NCBI RefSeq assembly: GCF_004118265.1
Contig: NZ_SDHW01000006.1
Coordinates: forward strand, 248,001 to 312,000
DNA: 64,000 nucleotides
Direction: 5' to 3'
Source of the DNA: Lacibacter luteus
GTDB lineage: Bacteria > Bacteroidota > Bacteroidia > Chitinophagales > Chitinophagaceae
The translations under genes and the position numbers were made by a program. The notes beneath the pieces are model-generated. The model was given only the letters and a program-made list of their open reading frames with translations. It searched no databases and was not told where the DNA came from. Shown here in pieces: positions 32,474 to 40,744 of this stretch. The stretch's first letter is position 1, and the number at the start of each line of letters is the position of its first letter.

Positions 32474-33916
32474 TTGTATCCTTTCGCATCCATAAAAGCA
32501 TACCAGCAACAACTTTTTGCAGGATCAACATCCTGTAAAGAGGCTGTTGAATTCTACCTGCAACAAATAGAACAACAGCAACAGTTGAATGCATTGGTGG
32601 CTGTGTTTCCTCAGGAGGCAAAGCAACAAGCTGAGTTACTTGATGCAAAAAGAAAAGCAGGATCGGCAACAGGTAAACTGCATGGTGTTGTTTTAACCGT
32701 GAAGGATGTTATTGCCTGGGAACAGCATCCACTTTCTGCTTCATCGAATATTCTCAAAGGCTTTCATTCTATTTACAACTCTACTGCCGTTCAAAAATTA
32801 TTAGCCGAGGATGCCATCATTATCGGCATTAATAATTGTGATGAATTTGCAATGGGCAGCAGTAACGAAAACTCAGCCTTTGGTCCCGTTCGTAATAAGA
32901 TTGATGAAAGCAGGGTACCAGGCGGCTCGTCTGGCGGATCGGCTGTAGCTGTACAGGCACATCTTTGCATGGTGAGCTTAGGAAGCGACACAGGTGGCTC
33001 TGTTCGCCAACCTGCAGACTTCTGCAATATTGTTGGTGTTAAACCAACCTATGGCAGAGTTAGCCGTCATGGGTTGATTGCTTACGGTTCCAGCTTCGAT
33101 CAGATCGGTATTCTTGCAAACAATGTTGAAGATGCAGCGTTGGTGCTTGCTGTTATTGCAGGAGCAGATGATTATGATGCTACCGTTTCTACATTGCCCG
33201 TTCCCTCCTATTCTGAGGAATTGCTTAGTTCATCAAACAAACCTGTAATCGGCTATTTCAAACAAACTCTGCAACACGAAGGTTTGGATGAAGAGATCCG
33301 TTCATCGCATTTTGCTTTTATTGAACAGCTGAAACAGGATGGTTATGAAGTAAAGGAACTTGAGTTTGACCTTATTGACTATATCGTCCCGACCTATTAT
33401 GTGCTTACTACTGCAGAGGCAAGCAGTAACCTTTCCCGTTTTGACGGTGTGCGTTATGGTTACCAGGCAACACCGGTAAAAGAAGAATTAACAGAATTTT
33501 ACTCGGCCAACCGTTCCGAAGGATTTGGTAAAGAAGTGCAACGTCGTATTATGCTGGGCACTTTTGTACTGAGTGCCGGCTATTATGATGCGTATTATAC
33601 AAAGGCACAACAGGTACGCCGTAAGCTATATGAACAAACTAAACTGGTTTTCAGTGAAGTAGATGTTTTGTTGATGCCTGTTTCTCCTTCTACCGCTTTT
33701 AAAATTGGTGAAAAGAACAGCAACCCTGTTGAAATGTATCTTGCTGATATTTATACGGTTTTTGCCAACCTTGTAGGCATTCCGGGTTTATCCATTCCGC
33801 TTTTCCAGCACAGCAATGGATTACCTTTTGGTTTACAGATGATGACAAAGCACTTCGATGAAGTATCTTTGCTCCGCCTTGCTCATACGTTTATGCAAAC
33901 GTACAAAGCAGGGTAA
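32474..33916 (+). CDS. gatA: Glutamyl-tRNA(Gln) amidotransferase subunit A
   Basis: Releases ammonia from glutamine for conversion of Glu-tRNA(Gln) to Gln-tRNA(Gln). 480 residues. The start is a TTG, with no ATG nearby, and the text from there (MYPFASIKAYQQ) fits the family N-terminus. The Ser-cisSer-Lys triad is intact: Lys77 in LTVKDV, Ser152 in GGSSGGSAVA and Ser176 in DTGGSVRQPA, with the spacing of known GatA proteins. gatB and gatC are elsewhere. The next gene starts 10 bases later. Confidence 0.96.
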   Translation: MYPFASIKAYQQQLFAGSTSCKEAVEFYLQQIEQQQQLNALVAVFPQEAKQQAELLDAKRKAGSATGKLHGVVLTVKDVIAWEQHPLSASSNILKGFHSIYNSTAVQKLLAEDAIIIGINNCDEFAMGSSNENSAFGPVRNKIDESRVPGGSSGGSAVAVQAHLCMVSLGSDTGGSVRQPADFCNIVGVKPTYGRVSRHGLIAYGSSFDQIGILANNVEDAALVLAVIAGADDYDATVSTLPVPSYSEELLSSSNKPVIGYFKQTLQHEGLDEEIRSSHFAFIEQLKQDGYEVKELEFDLIDYIVPTYYVLTTAEASSNLSRFDGVRYGYQATPVKEELTEFYSANRSEGFGKEVQRRIMLGTFVLSAGYYDAYYTKAQQVRRKLYEQTKLVFSEVDVLLMPVSPSTAFKIGEKNSNPVEMYLADIYTVFANLVGIPGLSIPLFQHSNGLPFGLQMMTKHFDEVSLLRLAHTFMQTYKAG

Positions 33917-33926
33917 GTTGTTACCA

Positions 33927-35012
33927 ATGCAGAAATCAATCATTACACTTTCATTTATTCTTCTTGCGTTCTGTTCATTTGCACAGACTACCATTCCTAA
34001 TGGAACTGCAGTTGATACAAGTATTGAATCTAAACAAGGTAATATAGAGAAATACGGATTCAAGTCGTTGTTTGTAAATAAAGATTTTAATGGCACTACA
34101 GCTTACGATGCTCAGATCCATCCACAGGCATGGGGCTTTATACAGGACTATCTCGACAGGTACGGTAAAAACCTGCAGAAGATGAAGAGCTGGGGCATCC
34201 CCTATTTCACGCTTATTGATAATGTACTTACACAATACGGTTTACCACACGAATTAAAATATTTAGCGGTTATTGAAAGTGGATTGAATACAAATGCAAC
34301 AAGCTGGGTTGGTGCACGTGGCCCCTGGCAGTTTATGCCCTACACCGCAAAAGAATATGGATTGCAGGTAAACGGATGGATTGATGAACGAACAGATTAT
34401 TTCCGCAGCACCCATGCCGCAGCAAAATATCTTACTACGCTTTATAATGATCTTAATGATTGGTTATTGGTAATTGCAGCTTACAACGGCGGACCGGGAA
34501 GAGTGTACAGCGCCATTAAAAAAAGCGGTAGTCGTGATTTCTGGAAACTGCAATATCATTTGCCCGAAGAAAGCCGTAACCATGTAAAGAAATTTATTGC
34601 CACGCATTACATCATGGAAGGTAAGGGAGGTGTTACTACTGTTGTAAATGATGGCAAGCAACCACAGGTTGCTGAATTTGCACCTGAGAAAACCGATCCG
34701 AATATTGAAGTGCAGGTAATTGCAGGTAAGTTCAGTTCGGTGGTGATGGCAAAAAACCTGATGGTTGATCTGTTATACTTCAATCAGCTGAATCCCAATT
34801 TTGATGCGGTATTAGCCGGCAACAATACCTTCAGTCTTCGTTTACCGAAAGAAAAGATGCAGGTCTTTAATGCCACCCGTTATACCATACTCAGTGAAAG
34901 TGTGCAGCTGCTCATGCGCTTTTACGGCGAAGACGGTATGAAAGATATTTATCCGAAAATTTCTGAATTGCCGGAAGTGAAGAAAAAGCCTGTGCCTAAG
35001 AAGAAGGGCTAA
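33927..35012 (+). CDS. Membrane-bound lytic murein transglycosylase (MltD-like)
   Basis: Cleaves the glycan strands of peptidoglycan. 361 residues from the ATG at 33927, with signal peptide MQKSIITLSFILLAFCSFAQ. The SLT domain has the catalytic glutamate in LAVIESGLNTNA, then GARGPWQFMPYTAKEYG and AAYNGGPGRV. The C-terminal part (about 255-345) resembles a LysM-like region but is degenerate (VIAGKFSSVVMAKNLMVDL, TRYTILSESVQLLM). It overlaps the end of pabB, on the opposite strand, by 4 bases. Confidence 0.92.
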   Translation: MQKSIITLSFILLAFCSFAQTTIPNGTAVDTSIESKQGNIEKYGFKSLFVNKDFNGTTAYDAQIHPQAWGFIQDYLDRYGKNLQKMKSWGIPYFTLIDNVLTQYGLPHELKYLAVIESGLNTNATSWVGARGPWQFMPYTAKEYGLQVNGWIDERTDYFRSTHAAAKYLTTLYNDLNDWLLVIAAYNGGPGRVYSAIKKSGSRDFWKLQYHLPEESRNHVKKFIATHYIMEGKGGVTTVVNDGKQPQVAEFAPEKTDPNIEVQVIAGKFSSVVMAKNLMVDLLYFNQLNPNFDAVLAGNNTFSLRLPKEKMQVFNATRYTILSESVQLLMRFYGEDGMKDIYPKISELPEVKKKPVPKKKG

Positions 35013-36298
35013 CTTAACACCTTCCTTATCGCATCTGCCTTCAGCAAACATTCATCATACTCCTGTTCTGCATTGCTGTAAAACGTAATACCGCTGCCCA
35101 CTATATAAGAAAGATAGTTTGTTACTGCATTATAAAAAATACTCCTGATCACTACATTAAAATCAAAATCACCCGTGGGAGCAATATATCCAACTGCACC
35201 GGAAAATAATCCACGACGTGTTTGTTCGTACAGTTCAATCAGCTGCATTACTTTTCGCTTGGGTGCACCAGTCATGCTGCCCATGGGGAATGTTGCACGG
35301 AGAATATCGGTGAAGCTGAGCGCTTCGTTTACTTGTCCACTGATAGTTGAGATCATTTGATACAGCTGCGGAAACGAATAGATGCCAAACAACTCATCTA
35401 CCTGTACAGTACCTTCTTTGCAAACACGGCTGAGATCGTTCCGCACAAGATCCACAACCATTACATTTTCACTACGGTCTTTTGCGCTTTTGTACAACTG
35501 CTGTTTCAACAGATCATCTGCAACAGCATCGGCATTGTTGCGTTTAATGGTTCCTTTAATTGGTTGTGATATAAGTCTGCTTCCTTCCTTACGTAAAAAA
35601 CGTTCAGGACTTGCACAAAGCAGATAGCTGTTGCTTACTTTATAAAAAGCAGAAAAAGGATTGGGTGAAATAGTTGTCAGTGCCTTATAACATTGCAAGG
35701 GATCAAGTACTGCATTTTCTGCAAAAAACTCCATGCAGTAATTAAGCTCGTAACAATCGCCACGCAAAATATGTTTGCGAATGGTTTCAATGGTATCAAC
35801 ATACACTTCTTTGCTGATGCGTTCTTTTATTTGCAGGGGTTGTTTTGTTTGCGTTGAAGACAGTTGCTCTGCTTTGATTTCATGAAAAATCAAATCCTGA
35901 TCGTTGTTAACAGAACCGATCTTTAATTCTGTTTCCGATAACTGAAAAACATATTCCGGTACAAAAAAACACAGATCGCTAAACCCTGTTTTGTTTTCGT
36001 GTAAGGATGGTAAGCTTTCAATCTCCGTTTTCAGATCGTAACCCAGATGCCCGAAACGCCATTCGCCTTCGTGTTGCAGTAACCATTGTTGTAATTGTTC
36101 CAATGCAGTGCCTGCATTGAGCTGCAGCACCGAAATTTCACCACAGCCAACCAGGCATTCGTAACTGTTGCCGGGCAAACGGTAATGATGGTTATCTAAA
36201 AAAGAACAAATGTTGAACCGGTTGTTACACCAGCTCAACATTTGTTGTTTTAGTACAGAGAAATCTGTTATTAAATAAGTGCGGAAGTTATGCTTCAC
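35009..36298 (-). CDS. pabB: Aminodeoxychorismate synthase component I
   Basis: Makes 4-amino-4-deoxychorismate for folate synthesis, together with a glutamine amidotransferase. 429 residues with the chorismate-binding core: ASPERFLRKEGSRLISQPIKGT (the PIKGT lysine is diagnostic of PabB, as opposed to TrpE), DRSENVMVVDLVRNDLSRV, FPMGSMTGAPKRKVM and the final SGITFYSNAEQEYDECLLKA. No partner gene (pabA, pabC) is adjacent. It shares 4 bases with the transglycosylase gene. Confidence 0.92.
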   Translation of the reverse strand: MKHNFRTYLITDFSVLKQQMLSWCNNRFNICSFLDNHHYRLPGNSYECLVGCGEISVLQLNAGTALEQLQQWLLQHEGEWRFGHLGYDLKTEIESLPSLHENKTGFSDLCFFVPEYVFQLSETELKIGSVNNDQDLIFHEIKAEQLSSTQTKQPLQIKERISKEVYVDTIETIRKHILRGDCYELNYCMEFFAENAVLDPLQCYKALTTISPNPFSAFYKVSNSYLLCASPERFLRKEGSRLISQPIKGTIKRNNADAVADDLLKQQLYKSAKDRSENVMVVDLVRNDLSRVCKEGTVQVDELFGIYSFPQLYQMISTISGQVNEALSFTDILRATFPMGSMTGAPKRKVMQLIELYEQTRRGLFSGAVGYIAPTGDFDFNVVIRSIFYNAVTNYLSYIVGSGITFYSNAEQEYDECLLKADAIRKVLS

Positions 36299-36306
36299 AT
36301 GCAGAT

Positions 36307-36732
36307 TTAAAAATCATCATCATCGTCATCAAAATCATCGCCACCACCCATCATATCAAACTCTTTAAAATCTTCGTCCATTTTAAAGTCGTCCTCATCT
36401 TCACCTTTCTTCTTTCCTGCACCACCGCTTTTGCCTTTTGATTTAGGCATATCAAACTCTTCAAAATCGGGATCGTAATCATCGTCTTCCGATTTGTTCC
36501 AGTCATCATCTTCCTCTTCTGCATCATCGTCATCATCATCATCATCACTTGCTTTCGATTTTGATGCTGTTGCTTTAGCGCCCTTTTTTGCAACGGGCTC
36601 ATCATCTTCTAATTCAAAATCATCTTCGTCTTCATCTTCTTCATGATTCTTTTTTGGCTTGCTGTCAGCCTTGCCAGTGCTCTCCGCCTTTGGAGATGAT
36701 TTGTCCGCAGATTTCTTTATTGACTTTGCCAT
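36307..36732 (-). CDS. Highly acidic low-complexity protein with an SSB-like C-terminal tip
   Basis: 141 residues. The first 30 are basic (KSIKKSADKSSPKAE). After that, blocks of Asp and Glu (EDEDEDDFELEDDE, DDDDDDDDAEEEDDDW) alternate with short lysine patches (KPKSKGKSGG-like). The chain ends DDFDDDDDDF, an acidic run closed by phenylalanine, as in the tip of single-stranded DNA binding protein (DDDIPF) that recruits partners. Nothing in it looks catalytic and it should be disordered. It lies 8 bases after the end of pabB's reading frame start region, downstream of purA on the same strand. Confidence 0.6.
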   Translation of the reverse strand: MAKSIKKSADKSSPKAESTGKADSKPKKNHEEDEDEDDFELEDDEPVAKKGAKATASKSKASDDDDDDDDAEEEDDDWNKSEDDDYDPDFEEFDMPKSKGKSGGAGKKKGEDEDDFKMDEDFKEFDMMGGGDDFDDDDDDF

Positions 36733-36820
36733 TTTATTATTGGATTGTGCTGTAAAATTTCAACGGGTTTTTGAATTAGCCAAACTTTTTTACAGTTTTT
36801 TTTAATCACTTTTTTTCTTA

Positions 36821-38083
36821 TCAGCCGGTAATGATCTGATCACGACCCGGACCATTTGAAACATATTTCACTTCTACACCAAGATAGTTATTAATGAATG
36901 CTAAATATTCATTCATCTGCTCAGGAAAATCGGCCCATGTTTTACATTCCGTAATTGGTTTGCTCCATCCACTGAATGCTTTGTAAACAGGTTCAATTTT
37001 TACTTTGCTTATTTCGAAAGGAATCTGTTTGGTTTCTTTTCCGTTAACATTGTATGCTGTACATACTTCCAGTTCGCTGAAGCTATCCAGTACATCGGCT
37101 TTCGTCATCACAATCTGCGTAATGCCGTTTACCATACATGCAAATTTCAATGCTACCAGATCAATCCAGCCGCAACGGCGTGGACGACCGGTTGTTGCAC
37201 CAAACTCATTTCCGATTTTACGCAACTCTTCACCGGTAGCATCAAACAATTCGGTAGGAAAAGGTCCGCTGCCCACACGTGTACAATAGGCTTTTGTAAT
37301 ACCAATGATCTCACGGATCTTGTTTGGCGCAACGCCTAAACCCGTACTAACACCGGCAGAAATTGTATTGGAAGAAGTAACAAACGGGAATGTACCGAAA
37401 TCAACATCAAGCATGCTACCCTGCGCACCTTCTGCCAATACTTTTTTGCCTTCATCAATTTTTTCGTTGATGAAATATTCACCGTTTACAATGTTGAGTG
37501 TTTTCAAAAACGCAACGGCTTCGAAAAATTCTTTTTCCCACTCGCTGATGTCTTCTGTAAAGTTGTAATTGCCGAGCAGCTGCAAATGCTTTGCCTTCAG
37601 CTTTTCGTAGAGCTTATTAAATTCCGGATCGAGCAGATCGCCAACACGCAATGCATTACGACCTGTTTTATCCATATAAGCAGGACCAATGCCTTTTAAC
37701 GTAGAGCCGATCTTTTCATCGCCTTTTGCGAGTTCCGCAGCTTTATCTAAAGCACGGTGTGTAGGAACGATAATATTTGTACGTTCTGCAATAAATAAAT
37801 TTTCACGCACATCTACCCCCATTGCTGCTACTTTCTCACATTCCTTTTTTAAAGTTACCGGATCGAGTACAACCCCGTTACCGATAAGGTTTACAATGCC
37901 TTTGTGAAAAATACCGCTGGGTATCTGGTGCAATACAACCTTGGTACCATTTACATACAAAGTATGTCCGGCATTGGGGCCGCCCTGGAAACGTGCAATC
38001 ACATCATAATTAGGAGCAAAAAAATCAACGATTTTTCCTTTTCCTTCGTCGCCCCACTGGAGGCCGAGAATTACATCAACCAT
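36821..38083 (-). CDS. purA: Adenylosuccinate synthetase
   Basis: Joins IMP and aspartate with GTP hydrolysis to make adenylosuccinate. 420 residues from the ATG at 38083. The frame is open upstream for 19 more codons, but MVDVILGLQWGDEGKGK is the standard start. Visible motifs: GDEGKGKIVDF (P-loop), GGPNAGHTLYV, GIGPAYMDKTGRN, GAQGSMLDVDFGTFPFVTSSN and TTGRPRRCGWID. A well-spaced promoter lies 32 bases upstream. An acidic small protein follows downstream. Confidence 0.97.
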   Translation of the reverse strand: MVDVILGLQWGDEGKGKIVDFFAPNYDVIARFQGGPNAGHTLYVNGTKVVLHQIPSGIFHKGIVNLIGNGVVLDPVTLKKECEKVAAMGVDVRENLFIAERTNIIVPTHRALDKAAELAKGDEKIGSTLKGIGPAYMDKTGRNALRVGDLLDPEFNKLYEKLKAKHLQLLGNYNFTEDISEWEKEFFEAVAFLKTLNIVNGEYFINEKIDEGKKVLAEGAQGSMLDVDFGTFPFVTSSNTISAGVSTGLGVAPNKIREIIGITKAYCTRVGSGPFPTELFDATGEELRKIGNEFGATTGRPRRCGWIDLVALKFACMVNGITQIVMTKADVLDSFSELEVCTAYNVNGKETKQIPFEISKVKIEPVYKAFSGWSKPITECKTWADFPEQMNEYLAFINNYLGVEVKYVSNGPGRDQIITG

Positions 38084-38114
38084 AAAAAAGTTTGAGTGGA
38101 TTATTTTGAAGCCG

Positions 38115-38148
38115 CAAAAATAAGAGAATACAAAGGGCAAGCCGCAAA
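38115..38148 (-). promoter_or_regulatory. purA promoter
   Basis: On the minus strand, TTTG (38145-38148), a 22-base spacer, then TATTTTTG (38115-38122), an exact -7 box. The spacing fits the Bacteroidota consensus (TTTG, 17-23 bases, TAnnTTTG). The start codon is 32 bases downstream of the -7 box. Confidence 0.6.
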
Positions 38149-38172
38149 AAAATACGAGTGGGGAAAAGAAAA

Positions 38173-40419
38173 TTATTGCTCTGTATCGTAACGCTCTACT
38201 TTCTGAATGCCCGTTAGTTTATAAAGTCTTGATACAAGGTCGTCCAGCTCGTCTTTATCGTGTACAAATATTTTGATATTGCCCTGGAACACACCTTCTT
38301 TAGCCTCAATGGTAATAGCACTGATGTTGAGCCGCATTTCGCCACTGATAAGATTGGTGATTTTGCTTACAACCCCTACATCATCTACACCAATAATCTT
38401 AACACCTGTAAGGAAAGAGATTTCTTTATTCTTTGCCCACTTGGTTTTTACCACACGGTGGCCAAAGTTGGCCAGCAATCTTGATGCATTGGGGCAGCTG
38501 GTACGGTGAATGATTAAACCTTTACCTGTAGATACAAAGCCAAACACATCGTCGCCGGGTATAGGCTTACAACAGTTCGCTAATGTGTACACAATTCTGT
38601 CGCTGCTTTCACCAAAAATGATCAGCTCCGAATCTTTATGCGATGGTTTGTTCGGATCGTACTCCGGCTTAGGTTCCATTACCGGCTTAACCGGTTTCGG
38701 CAGCTCAAATTTATCGCCAACAAGATGCAGTTCTTTCAGCTCCTTAAGATCAATGCCCTTTGTGGCTATTTTAAAAAACAGTTCGAGATGCGATGGCTGT
38801 TTGTAAAACACAGTAAGTGTATCAACATTCTGTACATCGTAACTGGCGCCTAATTGCTCCAGCTTACGTTGCAGCACATATTTTCCTTCGTCTGCTACCT
38901 TCCGCTTTTCCTCTTTAAGTGCATCTTTGATCTTATTGCGGGCTTTGGCGGTAACAACAAAATTCAACCAGTCTTCACTCGGCTTTTGTTTGCTGCTGGT
39001 AATAATTTCTATCTGGTCGCCACTGCGTAATTTATGCGCAATAGGTACCAGTTTGTGATTCACTTTGGCACCAATACAACGGCTGCCCACATCGCTGTGC
39101 ACACTAAATGCAAAGTCGAGTGCAGTTGCGCCAACCGGCAACATTTTTACATCGCCCTTGGGCGTGTACACATAAATTTCTTCGGCAAGGAACGAACTCT
39201 TGAAGTCCTGCAGAAAATCGATGGAGCTGCTGTCTTGCGTGTTCAGCGCTTCACGAATATTATGGAACCATTTATCAAAACGGTCTTCATCGCCTGTGCC
39301 CTCTTTGTATTTCCAGTGCGCTGCCAAACCTTTCTCCGCAATTTCATTCATACGCTTGGTGCGTATCTGCACTTCCACCCATTTGCCCTGTGGCCCCATC
39401 ACTGTTGTGTGCAATGCTTCATAACCATTGCTTTTCGGATTACTCAACCAGTCACGCAAACGTTCGGGACTGGGTGTGTACATATCTGTAACAATAGAGT
39501 ATGCTTTCCAGCAATCTTCTTTTTCTTTTTCGGGAGGAGAATCGATGATGATACGGATCGCAAAAAGATCGTACACTTCTTCGAAGCTTACTCCTTTCTT
39601 TTTTATTTTATTGGAGATGGAATGGATCGATTTCGGACGGCCATGTACATCGTAGCTGGAAAAACCTGCCCTGTCTAATTTTTCTTTAATGGGTTTGATG
39701 AACTCATTAATATATCGGCTGCGTTCCCGTTTGGTTTCGGCAAGCTTTCGTGCAATTTCTTTGTAGGTGTCCGGCTCCAGGTACTTCATGGAAAGATCTT
39801 CCATCTCCGTCTTGATATTATATAAACCAAGACGATGCGCCAGCGGCGCATACACATACACCGTTTCACTGGAGATCTTCAATTGTTTTTCACGCTTCAT
39901 GCTGTCGAGCGTACGCATGTTGTGCAAACGGTCGGCCAGTTTAATGAGGATCACACGGGGATCATCAGTAAGCGTTAATAATATCTTCTTGAAATTTTCG
40001 GCCTGCTGGGTGGAGTTGGCATCAACAACAGTTGAGATTTTTGTAAGTCCATCGATAATACGGGCAATTTCATTCCCAAACTCACGGGCTACATCTTCCA
40101 ATGTAATATCAGTATCCTCAACTGTATCGTGTAAAAGTGCACAAATGGTTGAACGCACACCAAGACCAATTTCTTCCACACAAATCTGTGCTACTGCCAG
40201 CGGGTGCAGAATATAAGGTTCGCCGCTTTTACGGCGCATTGTTTTGTGTGCATCGGCTGCCATTTCAAAGGCAGTACGCACCAATTCCTTATCGCCTTTT
40301 TTCAGTTTCGTTTTTAACGAACGTAATAAACTACGGTAGTGGCGAAGGATTTCCTTCTTTTCCTGTTCGGGTGTGAGGGTGTAAGCCGGTATGTTGGTAA
40401 TTGTTTCCAGTAAGGGCAA
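38173..40419 (-). CDS. Bifunctional (p)ppGpp synthetase/hydrolase (Rel/Spo family)
   Basis: Makes and degrades the stringent-response alarmone. 748 residues with all domains. An N-terminal HD hydrolase has HPLAVAQI near 72 and ALLHDTVEDTDI (His97, Asp98), so hydrolysis is likely active. The synthetase domain follows (GRPKSIHSISNKIKKKGVSF, and NPKSNGYEALHTTVMGP). Then come TGS (EEIYVYTPKGDVKMLPVGATALDFAF), a helical part, a zinc-finger-like region (ANCCKPIPGDDVFGF) and a C-terminal ACT domain. It is likely the sole long RSH of the cell, as in other Bacteroidota. Confidence 0.96.
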   Translation of the reverse strand: MPLLETITNIPAYTLTPEQEKKEILRHYRSLLRSLKTKLKKGDKELVRTAFEMAADAHKTMRRKSGEPYILHPLAVAQICVEEIGLGVRSTICALLHDTVEDTDITLEDVAREFGNEIARIIDGLTKISTVVDANSTQQAENFKKILLTLTDDPRVILIKLADRLHNMRTLDSMKREKQLKISSETVYVYAPLAHRLGLYNIKTEMEDLSMKYLEPDTYKEIARKLAETKRERSRYINEFIKPIKEKLDRAGFSSYDVHGRPKSIHSISNKIKKKGVSFEEVYDLFAIRIIIDSPPEKEKEDCWKAYSIVTDMYTPSPERLRDWLSNPKSNGYEALHTTVMGPQGKWVEVQIRTKRMNEIAEKGLAAHWKYKEGTGDEDRFDKWFHNIREALNTQDSSSIDFLQDFKSSFLAEEIYVYTPKGDVKMLPVGATALDFAFSVHSDVGSRCIGAKVNHKLVPIAHKLRSGDQIEIITSSKQKPSEDWLNFVVTAKARNKIKDALKEEKRKVADEGKYVLQRKLEQLGASYDVQNVDTLTVFYKQPSHLELFFKIATKGIDLKELKELHLVGDKFELPKPVKPVMEPKPEYDPNKPSHKDSELIIFGESSDRIVYTLANCCKPIPGDDVFGFVSTGKGLIIHRTSCPNASRLLANFGHRVVKTKWAKNKEISFLTGVKIIGVDDVGVVSKITNLISGEMRLNISAITIEAKEGVFQGNIKIFVHDKDELDDLVSRLYKLTGIQKVERYDTEQ

Positions 40420-40459
40420 ATTTATGAAAAAGCTGTTTCCTAAAGTGTATGAATAACTG

Positions 40460-40476
40460 AAACCCCCTACCTTTGC
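40460..40476 (+). promoter_or_regulatory. tRNA-Leu promoter block AAACCCCCTACCTTTGC
   Basis: The exact TACCTTTG -7 box (40468-40475) lies about 97 bases before the tRNA. The 17-base string is identical to that before rplS, which suggests a shared, perhaps strong or growth-linked, promoter type. Confidence 0.55.
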
Positions 40477-40571
40477 AACCCATTAAAAAAAGAGCCAAGG
40501 TACAAGGCGTAAGTTCCGGTTAATGCAATAGTACTGGATTTTCGAATTTGAATATTGGTTTTTTCGCTCTT

Positions 40572-40653
40572 CCGGATGTGGTGAAATTGGTAGACACGTC
40601 AGACTTAGGATCTGATGCCGTGAGGTGTGGGGGTTCGAGTCCCTCCATCCGGA
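40572..40653 (+). tRNA. tRNA-Leu, anticodon TAG
   Basis: 82 nt. The acceptor CCGGATG pairs with CATCCGG and is followed by discriminator A73. D-arm GTGAAATTGGTAGACAC. The anticodon stem is TCAGA/TCTGA with loop CTTAGGA, giving the anticodon UAG at 40606-40608. A class II variable arm follows (TGCCGTGAGGTGT region), and the T-arm is GGGGG TTCGAGT CCCTC. No CCA is coded. It reads CUA leucine codons. Confidence 0.95.
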
Positions 40654-40665
40654 CAAAACAACTAC

Positions 40666-40717
40666 AGTTTAAGGTTGAAAGTTAAATGTTTCAACGTTCG
40701 ACCGCCAACCTTAAACT
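40666..40717. repeat. Paired inverted arms between tRNA-Leu and tig
   Basis: AGTTTAAGGTTG (40666-40677) and CAACCTTAAACT (40706-40717) are a perfect 12-bp inverted repeat with a 28-base spacer. Degenerate words such as TTAAACTTTAAACATTCAAACATTC continue on the right side up to the tig start. Confidence 0.6.
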
Positions 40718-40744
40718 TTAAACATTCAAACATTCAACGTTTTT

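Noticed and set aside
36351-36605. Minus-strand frame of 84 codons rich in Met and Thr inside the acidic gene
   Set aside because: It is the shifted reading of GAT/GAC runs in the acidic protein.
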